DNA of 9,390 nt from Ilumatobacteraceae bacterium. GTDB lineage: Bacteria > Actinomycetota > Acidimicrobiia > Acidimicrobiales > Ilumatobacteraceae. A program made the translations under genes and the position numbers. The stretch is from contig JAENVT010000269.1 of the NCBI GenBank assembly GCA_016650435.1, positions 1 through 9,390 on the forward strand, given 5' to 3'. The notes beneath the pieces are model-generated. The model was not told the origin of the DNA and did not search any database. It worked only from the letters and a program-made list of their open reading frames with translations. Position 1 is the stretch's first letter; each line of letters begins with the position of its first letter. Shown here piece after piece: positions 1 through 6,315 of this stretch.

Positions 1-411
1 ATCCACGTGGCCGGCGTGGCGCGGGTCGCGGGTCCCCTGGGCCGACACGATCACCAGCTCGCCGGCGCGCAGCGCTCCGCTGATCTCGTCGGGATTGGCG
101 AACAGCCCACCCAGCCGTTGCATCAACGGGCCGAGGGGGGCGATGTCTGGCCGGCCACCAAAGCGGACCGGCCGGCCGACGGCCGAGCTCAGTGCCCATG
201 CCGAGTAGACGGTGCTGAGCGAGAAGCGGCGCGAGTTGGTGACGAGCAGCGCTCCTCCACGCTTTGGCAAATGATGAACACCTCCGACACTGACGTCCCA
301 ACGCAACGTCGCCGCAGGCGTGAGCAATCGGATGAGATGGGCATCGCGGCCCCACTCATCGACCGAATCGGCGGGGTACCACGAGCGCGGCAGGCGAATG
401 ATGTCGGCCAT
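1..411 (-). CDS. PlsC-like lysophospholipid acyltransferase homologue, partial, degenerate motifs
   Basis: The minus-strand frame is open from an ATG at 411 to the window edge and gives the first 137 residues; the C-terminus lies outside. After about 45 residues it follows the glycerolipid acyltransferase pattern: GGALLVTN (52-59), a GRPVRF strand (79-84), and AQGTR (124-128) where the family has PEGTR. Active enzymes carry NHx4D. Here the Asn (N59) is kept, but S60 and L65 occupy the His and Asp positions, and Q125 replaces the motif-III Glu. I therefore see an acyltransferase fold that may not catalyse transfer, or a divergent subfamily. The ATG lies 2 nt after the stop of the epimerase-like gene, with a purine-rich AGGCGG just upstream, so the two are almost certainly co-transcribed and translationally coupled. 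The fold assignment is from motif pattern only. Confidence 0.68.
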   Translation of the reverse strand, partial: MADIIRLPRSWYPADSVDEWGRDAHLIRLLTPAATLRWDVSVGGVHHLPKRGGALLVTNSRRFSLSTVYSAWALSSAVGRPVRFGGRPDIAPLGPLMQRLGGLFANPDEISGALRAGELVIVSAQGTRDPRHAGHVD

Positions 412-413
412 GG

Positions 414-1382
414 TCACGCCGCCTGGCCCGCCGGTATCCGGACGATCGCGTCCCACTTGAACAGGCGATCGATGACCTCCTGGGTGGTCACGTGCGGCGC
501 AACTCCCAACGTCGCCGTCAACCGGGCGCCATCGGCGAGGCGGCCGCGGTGGATCAGCTCCATCACATGCTCGGGCACCGGTGCGCCAAGCAGGTAGCTG
601 ATCTGGCGAGCGACGCGCCACTCGGGCCCGATCAACGGCAGCGGCAGCCGTCGGCCGCGGCGGATCGCCTGCATCGTCGAGATCGCGCCAGAGGCGACGA
701 CGTTCAACGGACCGTGCGGTCGTTGCTGTGCTGCGGCCACGAAGGCCAGCGCCGCGTCGGAATCGAGCACGACTGCGAACGGTGAATCGGCCAGCAGGCT
801 GAACGGCACGACCGGCTGACGCAGAACTCTCCCGAGCGGGCTGGGCACGTGTGGCCCCAGTACCGGCGCCAACCGGAGGGCACTGACGGCGACGCCAACA
901 CGTTCCCCCACTCCGTAGGCCGACGCTTCCAGGTCGGCCAGCATGCGGCCGTATTCGCTGGTCGGGTGCGTCGGCGAATCTTCGTCGGGACGGGTCAGCG
1001 CTCCACGACCGCGACCGTAGATCTCGACGCCACTGCGCACCACGATCGCCTGCAAGGACCGGCATTCTGCTGCGGCTGCGAGCACGGATGTCGCGGCTTG
1101 GCTGGTGAGCCGCTTTGCCACGGTCGTGCCGGCTCGGGCGTCCGGCTCCCACACCGCAAGGTGAACCAGCACATGGGGGTCGAATCGGGTGACGACGTCG
1201 ACGATCCGCTGGCGGTCGCTGGGCTCGATCAGGTGAAACTCGCTGCGACGCAACCTTCGTCGCGGCGGGTCGACGTCGATGCCCAAAATCGAGCCCACCC
1301 AGGGCTCGGTCTCGAGCAGTGACGCGACGAGTGAACCGAGTTCACCGCCCATCCCGCTGACGAGCACTCGTTGCCCGCGCAT
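414..1382 (-). CDS. NAD-dependent epimerase/dehydratase-like extended SDR protein
   Basis: A 322-residue protein, a normal length for an extended short-chain dehydrogenase/reductase. The N-terminal Rossmann fold is clear: VLVSGMGGELG with the Gly-rich GxxGxxG (G10, G13, G16), then an acidic residue after strand 2 (GIDVD, 34-38), which suggests NAD(H) binding. The RSGVEIYG segment (116-123) matches the SSxxVYG active-site strand, with S117 as the likely catalytic Ser. In the helix that should carry YxxxK, the sequence is Y144-G-R-M-L148, so the catalytic Lys is replaced by Leu. The C-terminal half is the less conserved substrate domain. Its stop is 2 nt before the acyltransferase-like gene, which suggests joint work on a lipid or glycolipid substrate. 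It is divergent from the M23 gene across about 78 bp. Sure of the fold; substrate unknown, activity doubtful. Confidence 0.85.
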   Translation of the reverse strand: MRGQRVLVSGMGGELGSLVASLLETEPWVGSILGIDVDPPRRRLRRSEFHLIEPSDRQRIVDVVTRFDPHVLVHLAVWEPDARAGTTVAKRLTSQAATSVLAAAAECRSLQAIVVRSGVEIYGRGRGALTRPDEDSPTHPTSEYGRMLADLEASAYGVGERVGVAVSALRLAPVLGPHVPSPLGRVLRQPVVPFSLLADSPFAVVLDSDAALAFVAAAQQRPHGPLNVVASGAISTMQAIRRGRRLPLPLIGPEWRVARQISYLLGAPVPEHVMELIHRGRLADGARLTATLGVAPHVTTQEVIDRLFKWDAIVRIPAGQAA

Positions 1383-1448
1383 ACGGGAACGCTATCGGGT
1401 CTTGGAACCCTCAAGTGGGTTGTCAAGCCGACCGATACCTCAGTGACC

Positions 1449-1455
1449 AAGGGAG
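1449..1455 (+). promoter_or_regulatory. Ribosome binding site of the M23 peptidase gene
   Basis: AAGGGAG lies 5 nt upstream of GTG 1461. It is the only good Shine-Dalgarno-like sequence among the candidate starts (ATG 1371, GTG 1443, GTG 1461), and it decides the start of the LysM/M23 gene. Confidence 0.65.
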
Positions 1456-1460
1456 TAGCG

Positions 1461-2465
1461 GTGACGTCAGTATGCGACGAATTCAGTGGGCGGCAGGCGG
1501 CTAGACCGTCGACCCGCAGCCGCTGGCTCTTCGCTGTTGTCATCTTCGCCATCGGCATCGTGCCGGTTACGGCCATCGCCAAGGCAGTTTCACCGTCCGG
1601 GCCGGCGTGTCCCGGTGCAACGTACAAGGTGATCAGCGGCGATTCGTGGTATCGAATCTCGACGAACGCCAAGGTCACGATGACCGCTCTCATGAACGCC
1701 AATGGTGCGACGACGGCCACGGTGATCCATCCCGGCCAGACGCTGTGCATGCCTGCCGGGGCCGCCGCAGCCGTGACAACGACCACGCTGGCGGCACCGC
1801 CCATACAACCCAAACAATCGGCCACCCCGGGCACCGTGGCAATCGATGTGTTCCCGGCCCAAGGCCCGTGTTCGTTCACCGATACCTACGGCGCTCCCCG
1901 ATCGGGAGGTCGGGTCCACGAAGGCGTCGACATCATCGACAAGGCCGGACAGTGGATCTACGCCGTGAAGGATGGGACCCTGACCAAGAAATACCTCGAC
2001 TCTCCGGGTTCCCTCGGAGGCAACGGTTGGAGATTGACGGTCGCTGATGGCACCTATTTCTTCTACGCCCACATGAGTGCGTTTGCCCCCGGACTATCCG
2101 TCGGTTCAACAGTGAAGGCCGGCCAGATCATCGGTCAGATCGGGATGACCGGCGATGCCCCGATTCCACACCTCCACTTCGAGGTTCACCCCGGTGGCGG
2201 ACCTTCGGTCAACCCGACGCCTGTCGTGAAGGCAGTCGATGGCTGCAAGACCTCTGCCGTGCCGCCGCAACCCGGCGACGTCGTTCCGGCGACCACGGTC
2301 CCCGCGCCGACTACAGCCCCGGCGGCCGCACCGATCCCCACGGTCCCGGCTACCACGGTTCCAACGTCGACGACAGTGTTTGTGCCGCCGATTCAGCATC
2401 GCCGAGACCTTCCCGATCCCTTCGCTGCCGAGCGGCCGCGACGCGACCTGCCCCCGGGTGCCTGA
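1461..2465 (+). CDS. Membrane-anchored LysM + M23 peptidase (peptidoglycan endopeptidase)
   Basis: The only plus-strand gene. I take GTG 1461 as the start because AAGGGAG (1449-1455) lies 5 nt before it. The frame stays open up to an ATG at 1371, but that start would overlap the divergent gene and lacks a ribosome site. The product is 334 residues. Residues 1-20 are a basic cytoplasmic tail and about 22-41 a single membrane helix or uncleaved signal. Residues 54-98 are a LysM peptidoglycan-binding module (YKVISGDSWYRIS ... PGQTLCMP). The M23/LytM peptidase domain is at about 150-255, with the zinc ligands H153 and D157 (HEGVD) and H239 of HLHFE (H237 is the catalytic His), plus YAHM (202-205). 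All expected catalytic residues are present, so it is probably an active cell-wall endopeptidase outside the membrane. A Pro/Thr/Val-rich, low-complexity tail of about 65 residues follows. Confidence 0.93.
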   Translation: MTSVCDEFSGRQAARPSTRSRWLFAVVIFAIGIVPVTAIAKAVSPSGPACPGATYKVISGDSWYRISTNAKVTMTALMNANGATTATVIHPGQTLCMPAGAAAAVTTTTLAAPPIQPKQSATPGTVAIDVFPAQGPCSFTDTYGAPRSGGRVHEGVDIIDKAGQWIYAVKDGTLTKKYLDSPGSLGGNGWRLTVADGTYFFYAHMSAFAPGLSVGSTVKAGQIIGQIGMTGDAPIPHLHFEVHPGGGPSVNPTPVVKAVDGCKTSAVPPQPGDVVPATTVPAPTTAPAAAPIPTVPATTVPTSTTVFVPPIQHRRDLPDPFAAERPRRDLPPGA

Positions 2466-3338
2466 CTAACCCAGCCCGCGCGAGTCCTGCTTGAGGGCAG
2501 TATCGACCGACAGTGCCGCAGCAACGACCAGCGAGTTGAATGGCTGCGGGATCTGGGTGTGGATCTGTACGACGTAGTTGTCGGCGGTGGTGAACATCGT
2601 CTTGGCGATGCCTTCGAACGTCTTGGTGATGCGCGCCACCTCGACGCCGGTGTGGTCCTCGATCCGAAAGTTCCAGGCTCGCCAGTTCTCAGCCTTGATC
2701 GCCCCATACGTATATCCGCCGGCCTGCATCGTGAAGTGGATCTTGCCCATCACGTTGTCCTGCACGATCCGACCCACCTCTTGGTCGTTGCCGTCGCTGA
2801 CGATCACTGTGCTTTTCATCAACTTCGCCGGCCGGGTGATCTTCAGGAGAACCCGACCAGCGGAATCAGCGATCTCCAGCTTGTGGGTCATGAACTGATC
2901 GAAGCTGGTCAGCAGGCGCACGGCCTTCTTTGCGGCGCTCTGGCCGACCTGGTTGACCGATGCGATCTGCTGGCCGCCCTGGTCGAACACGCTGTACTGG
3001 TTGTTGAGTTCGATCAACTTGGCCTTCTGGTTGACGACCAGGATGGGCTCGGTGAAGATCGTCCCTCCGCCGACAAAGGCGGACTCGCTGACGTTGGCGC
3101 TGCGATATTTCGACTCGCCGTGTAGCTGCTGTTGGATCCTCGTCGGGTCACCCTCGTTGCCGATTGTCAATGCCGAGTCGACCTTGTCGAGCCCTCGTGG
3201 CTGCAACGCATCGGTGGCCTGGACCCCGTTGGTGCTCACGTGATCGGTCCAAACCTTGCCGTCCCAATATCGCAATTGGTGTCGACCCATCGGGTCCGGA
3301 TGCCAGCTGGCGGGGGATTCGCTCATGGCCGCCAGCAT
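2466..3338 (-). CDS. DUF2510 + LURP-one/scramblase-like domain protein
   Basis: A 290-residue soluble protein. Residues 10-34 form a DUF2510 module (SWHPDPMGRHQLRYWDGKVW), a short Trp/Asp-rich motif common at the N-termini of actinobacterial membrane-associated proteins. A charged linker follows. From about 93 to 275 there is a beta-rich repeat pattern of the LURP-one/phospholipid-scramblase (Tubby-like) fold: ILVVNQKAKLIELNNQYSVF, a DSAGRVLLKI turn, then GNDQEVGRI, RIEDHTGVEVARI and a C-terminal hydrophobic helix (SLVVAAALSVDTAL). Its biochemical role is not established; the fold is linked to membrane-lipid interaction. ATG 3338 has GGGCGGG 4 nt upstream. A second ATG at 3326 would give MSESPASW and is a credible alternative. 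It lies 31 nt after the pseudophosphatase-like gene, and its stop directly abuts that of the convergent M23 gene. Confidence 0.85.
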   Translation of the reverse strand: MLAAMSESPASWHPDPMGRHQLRYWDGKVWTDHVSTNGVQATDALQPRGLDKVDSALTIGNEGDPTRIQQQLHGESKYRSANVSESAFVGGGTIFTEPILVVNQKAKLIELNNQYSVFDQGGQQIASVNQVGQSAAKKAVRLLTSFDQFMTHKLEIADSAGRVLLKITRPAKLMKSTVIVSDGNDQEVGRIVQDNVMGKIHFTMQAGGYTYGAIKAENWRAWNFRIEDHTGVEVARITKTFEGIAKTMFTTADNYVVQIHTQIPQPFNSLVVAAALSVDTALKQDSRGLG

Positions 3339-3369
3339 ACGTCCCGCCCAGCTGGCAGGGCCCGGTTGC

Positions 3370-3879
3370 CTATCGGAGTTGATGCACCATCAGGATCACT
3401 TCGCGGGCGAAGGGGTCAAGCTGCCGCCCGGCGATTCGCTCCGTGATCGCAATGGCTTGCGACGGGTCGTCGACCAGGCCGCTCCAGCGGATGTAGCCGC
3501 CCATGATGCCCATCAGGCGGTCGTCGACAGGTTCGTTGTGCACGATCACCTTGGTGCTGCCTTCCAGCAGTGAACCAAGTTCGACGTAGAAGTTGCGCAG
3601 CCATTGGCCGAGGTCGTCGACGCCGGTGAACGGCCTGTGCAGGTACGGGAGGGCGAGCTCGTCGTAGTTGTGGAGGTTGTGCGGGGCCGGAATGATGCTG
3701 ATGAGGCAGCCGAAACCGTTCTCGCGCAGCCAGATGATCTCTTCCTGGCGGCGAACGCGGCGATGATTGTCGCCATATCCGCCCGGACGCTCGCACACAG
3801 CAAGCTTGTCCTTCATGATCCAGGTGAAGTTGCGAGGGGTAATGCCCAGTGCCCACTTGCCTCGAAGCCGCGGCGGCAT
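3370..3879 (-). CDS. Dual-specificity-phosphatase-like protein with catalytic Cys replaced by Asn
   Basis: About 169 residues, the size of a single-domain dual-specificity/tyrosine phosphatase. Start: ATG 3879 has GGAGGG 8 nt upstream; a GTG at 3885 is in frame but only 2 nt from that site. Numbering from the GTG (subtract 2 for the ATG), the family layout is present: a first strand with KLAVCERPGGYG (27-38), RRQEEIIWLRENGFGCLISI (45-64), a HRPFTGVDD loop (83-91) with Asp at the general-acid position, and the strand plus P-loop KVIVHNEPVDDR (112-123). Active enzymes have HCx5R; here it is H116-N117-x5-R123, so the nucleophile is absent while His and Arg are kept. The helix after the loop (LMGIMGGYI) and the Ala-Ile helix (PSQAIAITERI) are normal. 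It is therefore likely a phosphate-binding pseudophosphatase. It lies 42 nt after tilS and 31 nt before the DUF2510 gene. Partner unknown. Confidence 0.75.
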   Translation of the reverse strand: MPPRLRGKWALGITPRNFTWIMKDKLAVCERPGGYGDNHRRVRRQEEIIWLRENGFGCLISIIPAPHNLHNYDELALPYLHRPFTGVDDLGQWLRNFYVELGSLLEGSTKVIVHNEPVDDRLMGIMGGYIRWSGLVDDPSQAIAITERIAGRQLDPFAREVILMVHQLR

Positions 3880-3887
3880 CAGCACTT

Positions 3888-3893
3888 CCCTCC
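3888..3893 (-). promoter_or_regulatory. Ribosome binding site of the phosphatase-like gene
   Basis: GGAGGG on the minus strand lies 8 nt before ATG 3879 and only 2 nt before GTG 3885, so it favours the ATG as start. Confidence 0.6.
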
Positions 3894-3921
3894 ATAAGGC
3901 GCAAACATTCGGAATGCGAGG

Positions 3922-4833
3922 TTATCGGCTCGGCGTCGCCGATGGTTCGCCCAGCAGCTGTAATCGTTGATGCGATCGTTCCACTCGCCGCCCGGCACCG
4001 AGGTCACAGCCGGCGGCCTGTCCGCCGGCGACTTGCAGGACCCGCTCGACGGTCGCTGCGTCGGGGGGATGCTCGGTCGTCAGCCATCGCCGCACGGCGC
4101 GCCTGGCCAGCGGTAATGGTGCAGCCGCCAACTGCTTGGCGTCGGTCGGATCGAGCGCGGCCGCCAGTTCGTCGAGCAGATCGCTGTCGTCTCGCAGCAG
4201 GTCCGCTTGGCGGGTCAAAACGGGAACCAGATCGCGTCCGGCCAGCTGGATCATCAACGGAAGGAGTTCATGACGAACCCGATTGCGCAGGAAGATCGGT
4301 TCGCGGTTGGATGGATCGTCAACGGTTGTGATCCCCGCTTCCCGACAGAACCTGACCGTTTCCGCCCTGCGTAGAGCGAGAATCGGCCGCCGCGGGCCTG
4401 GCCGCATGGCTGCCAGCCCGGTGCTGCTTGCGCCGCGCATCAGGTTGATCAGCACGGTCTCGGCCTGGTCATCGGCCGTGTGGCCGGTCATGACGTTGTC
4501 TGGCAACACCGCGTAGCGGGCGTCGCGGGCCCGCGCTTCGAGGTTCGGTCCCGCAGGCACGTCGATCGTCTCCGAGCGAAATGTCGCCCCAAATCGGTTG
4601 GCGGCCTCTTCGACGACTTTCGCTTCCTTGTCGGATCCCGGTCGCAGGCCGTGGTCGACGTGAACCACGGCCACGATGCAACCGGCGGCCGCGGCCAACG
4701 CCATCAGCGACATCGAGTCGGCGCCACCCGAAACCGCGCAGGTGACCTTGGTGCCGTGTACCGGGAACGCACATTTGGCCAGCAGGCTCAGCGTCGCCGG
4801 CTCGATACCTGCGCCGACACCGGCGTCAGCCAA
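3922..4833 (-). CDS. tilS: tRNA(Ile)-lysidine synthase
   Basis: TilS converts the wobble C34 of tRNA-Ile(CAU) to lysidine using ATP and lysine, so that the tRNA reads AUA instead of AUG; it acts in the cytoplasm and is normally essential. Visible signatures (numbered from TTG 4833): the PP-loop ATPase motif SGGADS (35-40), HVDHG (59-63), GHTADDQAET (118-127), DPSN (174-177) and RNRVRHELLP (184-193). A substrate-binding helical region follows, giving about 303 residues, the short form without a long C-terminal extension. The frame is open up to ATG 4944, but those 37 Arg-rich residues lie inside the upstream zincin gene. TTG 4833 overlaps the zincin stop by 8 nt and is the only plausible nearby initiator before the PP-loop, which implies translational coupling. 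Adjacency to a DUF2342 zincin is common in Actinobacteria. Confidence 0.92.
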   Translation of the reverse strand: MADAGVGAGIEPATLSLLAKCAFPVHGTKVTCAVSGGADSMSLMALAAAAGCIVAVVHVDHGLRPGSDKEAKVVEEAANRFGATFRSETIDVPAGPNLEARARDARYAVLPDNVMTGHTADDQAETVLINLMRGASSTGLAAMRPGPRRPILALRRAETVRFCREAGITTVDDPSNREPIFLRNRVRHELLPLMIQLAGRDLVPVLTRQADLLRDDSDLLDELAAALDPTDAKQLAAAPLPLARRAVRRWLTTEHPPDAATVERVLQVAGGQAAGCDLGAGRRVERSHQRLQLLGEPSATPSR

Positions 4834-5878
4834 CGAGTGCGCCCATGCGGTCGAGCCATCGCCGTGGGTTACGGATCTCCTCCATCGACGGCAGGTTTGC
4901 CTCGCTCTGCCAGCAGACGTCGACCGCCCGCGAACCACGTTCACCCTCGATCGCGGCGATGAACCGTTCGCCGGCCGCGTACTGGTTGAGCTTGCCTTCG
5001 ATGCCGGTGAGTCGCAGCATCAGCCGAGTCAGAGGGTTGGTCCGCCGGCGTCGCGCCTGCAAGACGGCCGAAAATCGCCCGGCTGACGACACCAGATCTC
5101 CGGCGGCGCGGCTCATGGTCACGTCGCCATGACCTTCCAGCAGCGACATCAATCCGGCGATCTGTTGAATTACATCGCGTTGCTCGGCCGAGGCGATCAA
5201 GCCGAACACGCCGCTATCGCGGACCTGCTGACGAGCTCGATCGCGATCGTTGAACGCTTCGCGGATTGCTTCGGCAATGCGATGGGGATCGGGGTTTGCC
5301 ATCCGCACACTGACGTCGACCAGATCGGTGAAGTGCGCTTTCATCCATGGCACGCCGGTGAACTGGGCTCGGTGAGTCAGCTCGTGGAGCAACACCCAGG
5401 TGCGAAACTCTCCCGGATCGAAGCCGAAACGTCTCTCCATCGCGGCCAGATTGGGACCCACCATGTAGACCGCGTCATCGTCGTCGCGCCCCACCAGCAG
5501 GTCGTACTGACCGAGGACCCGCGTGCTCATCCAGCCGAGCAGGGCCCCGAGTTCGCCGCCGACGAGTTGGCTGCTGATGTTTGCGGCAAGGCCGTTCGAG
5601 GGCATCTTCGCGGACCATTCATCGAGCACCGGTGCAAGCAGATGTTGGAAGGAGGCGATGTTTGCCCGGATCCAATCCGGTCGATCGATGACCTGGACGA
5701 CCGCCGGGCCGGCAAGGGATCGCAGCCCGGTCGTTGCTTCGATCTGGTCCTCGAGCTGGGGGATCATGTGCTCGAAGTCGACAAACGCCGCACCGCCTAG
5801 GTCTGGGTGACGGCCGGCGATGCTTGTGGCAATCTGCTCGGCGCGTCGCCAGTCGATTGGTGACCTAGCGGCTGGCAC
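4826..5878 (-). CDS. DUF2342 zinc-dependent metalloprotease-fold protein
   Basis: About 350 residues, the usual size of the actinobacterial zincin_2/DUF2342 family (sometimes labelled F420-biosynthesis-associated, which is a co-occurrence label and not a proven function). Counting from an in-frame GTG at 5950, the signature VLLHELTHRAQF contains HExxH at 189-193. A second signature, LLEGHGD (271-277), supplies the probable third ligand region. The substrate is unknown; no signal peptide or membrane helix is seen, so it is probably cytoplasmic. I prefer GTG 5878 (giving MPAARSPIDWRRAE), because the longer frame from GTG 5950 would overlap most of the small membrane-protein gene that ends at 5889. 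No strong ribosome site is seen at 5878, so the start is moderately certain. The 3' end overlaps tilS by 8 nt. Confidence 0.9.
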   Translation of the reverse strand: MPAARSPIDWRRAEQIATSIAGRHPDLGGAAFVDFEHMIPQLEDQIEATTGLRSLAGPAVVQVIDRPDWIRANIASFQHLLAPVLDEWSAKMPSNGLAANISSQLVGGELGALLGWMSTRVLGQYDLLVGRDDDDAVYMVGPNLAAMERRFGFDPGEFRTWVLLHELTHRAQFTGVPWMKAHFTDLVDVSVRMANPDPHRIAEAIREAFNDRDRARQQVRDSGVFGLIASAEQRDVIQQIAGLMSLLEGHGDVTMSRAAGDLVSSAGRFSAVLQARRRRTNPLTRLMLRLTGIEGKLNQYAAGERFIAAIEGERGSRAVDVCWQSEANLPSMEEIRNPRRWLDRMGALVG

Positions 5879-5888
5879 GACGACCCGT

Positions 5889-6029
5889 TTACTCTTCCCG
5901 GTTCTGCTTCGAAGGGAACTGCGAGGCTGTGACCTTCTTGAGATAGCCACCGATCAAACCAACGACGGCCAGGATCGAAACTGCGAGCAGAATGAGACCG
6001 AGCCAGTAGTGGAAGATGACTGCTGTCAT
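5889..6029 (-). CDS. Small single-pass membrane protein, 46 residues
   Basis: A short gene between the anti-sigma factor and the zincin, read from ATG 6029 to TAA 5889. The product begins MTAVIFHYWLGLILLAVS and continues as one hydrophobic helix (about residues 4-29, with VVGLIGG), followed by a basic/polar tail (KKVTASQFPSKQNREE). This is the layout expected of a real small membrane protein: one transmembrane helix, a positively charged flank, and a soluble cytoplasmic end. It fills a gap that would otherwise be about 185 bp inside a tight gene cluster, starting 34 nt after the rsrA-like gene and ending 10 nt before the zincin GTG. The ribosome site is weak (GCTGGCCGG region). No family is recognised; it could anchor or modulate a neighbouring product, but that is a guess. 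Confidence 0.72.
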   Translation of the reverse strand: MTAVIFHYWLGLILLAVSILAVVGLIGGYLKKVTASQFPSKQNREE

Positions 6030-6063
6030 GCCGGCCAGCGTAGCCCGCGCACGTTGTCGCGGC

Positions 6064-6315
6064 TCAGCCGATGCGGCCGTCGCCGTCGAAGTCTTCGTTG
6101 AAGCACTTCTCGATCCGCGAGAGCAGTCCCGGGGGCATCTCGTCGTTGCGGCACTTGGCGGCGATCACCGTGCGAAGTTCGGCTTGGAAGTCGAACGCCT
6201 GCAAACACTCCGTACATCCTTCGAGGTGGGCGTGGATGGCGTGGTGGCCATCCTCCGACAGGGCACCGTCGAGAAAGGCCTCGAGCTCTCGGATCGTTTC
6301 GTCGCAGTTATCCAT
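6064..6315 (-). CDS. rsrA: Zinc-binding redox anti-sigma factor, RsrA type
   Basis: An 83-residue ZAS-family anti-sigma factor. The zinc motif Hx3Cx2C is H30-x3-C34-x2-C37. C4 aligns with RsrA Cys11 and C55 with the Cys61/62 position. In Streptomyces RsrA, a disulfide between Cys11 and Cys44 releases zinc and frees SigR; the equivalents here are C4 and C37, so a thiol-oxidation switch is likely. An extra C71 precedes a C-terminal DFDGDGRIG (75-83), which resembles the first nine positions of an EF-hand calcium loop and then stops. The ATG overlaps the end of the sigma gene by 8 nt (ATGGATAA), the classical coupled arrangement of a sigma factor and its inhibitor. The family assignment is from motif alignment done by eye. 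Confidence 0.9.
   Translation of the reverse strand: MDNCDETIRELEAFLDGALSEDGHHAIHAHLEGCTECLQAFDFQAELRTVIAAKCRNDEMPPGLLSRIEKCFNEDFDGDGRIG

Noticed and set aside
1371..1460. Upstream ATG start for the M23 gene, adding 30 residues.
   Set aside because: It would overlap the divergent epimerase-like start and has no ribosome site, whereas GTG 1461 has AAGGGAG at good spacing.
3303..3355. Two copies of the palindrome CCAGCTGG (3303-3310, 3348-3355) flanking the start of the DUF2510 gene, as a possible operator.
   Set aside because: The same octamer also occurs inside tilS (near 4242), so it is likely background in GC-rich DNA; one copy is within coding sequence.
3906..3916. Palindrome CATTCGGAATG in the tilS/phosphatase-like gap.
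   Set aside because: Only 5-bp arms, no T-run and no repeat elsewhere; too weak to call a terminator or operator.
5129..5800. Long plus-strand open frame of about 223 codons opposite the zincin gene.
   Set aside because: It is antisense to a clear HExxH protein, and its translation shows no recognisable domain; long shadow frames are expected at this GC content.
5879..5950. GTG 5950 as the start of the zincin gene.
   Set aside because: It would overlap about half of the small membrane-protein gene, and the added residues are a Ser/Arg-rich shadow of its tail.
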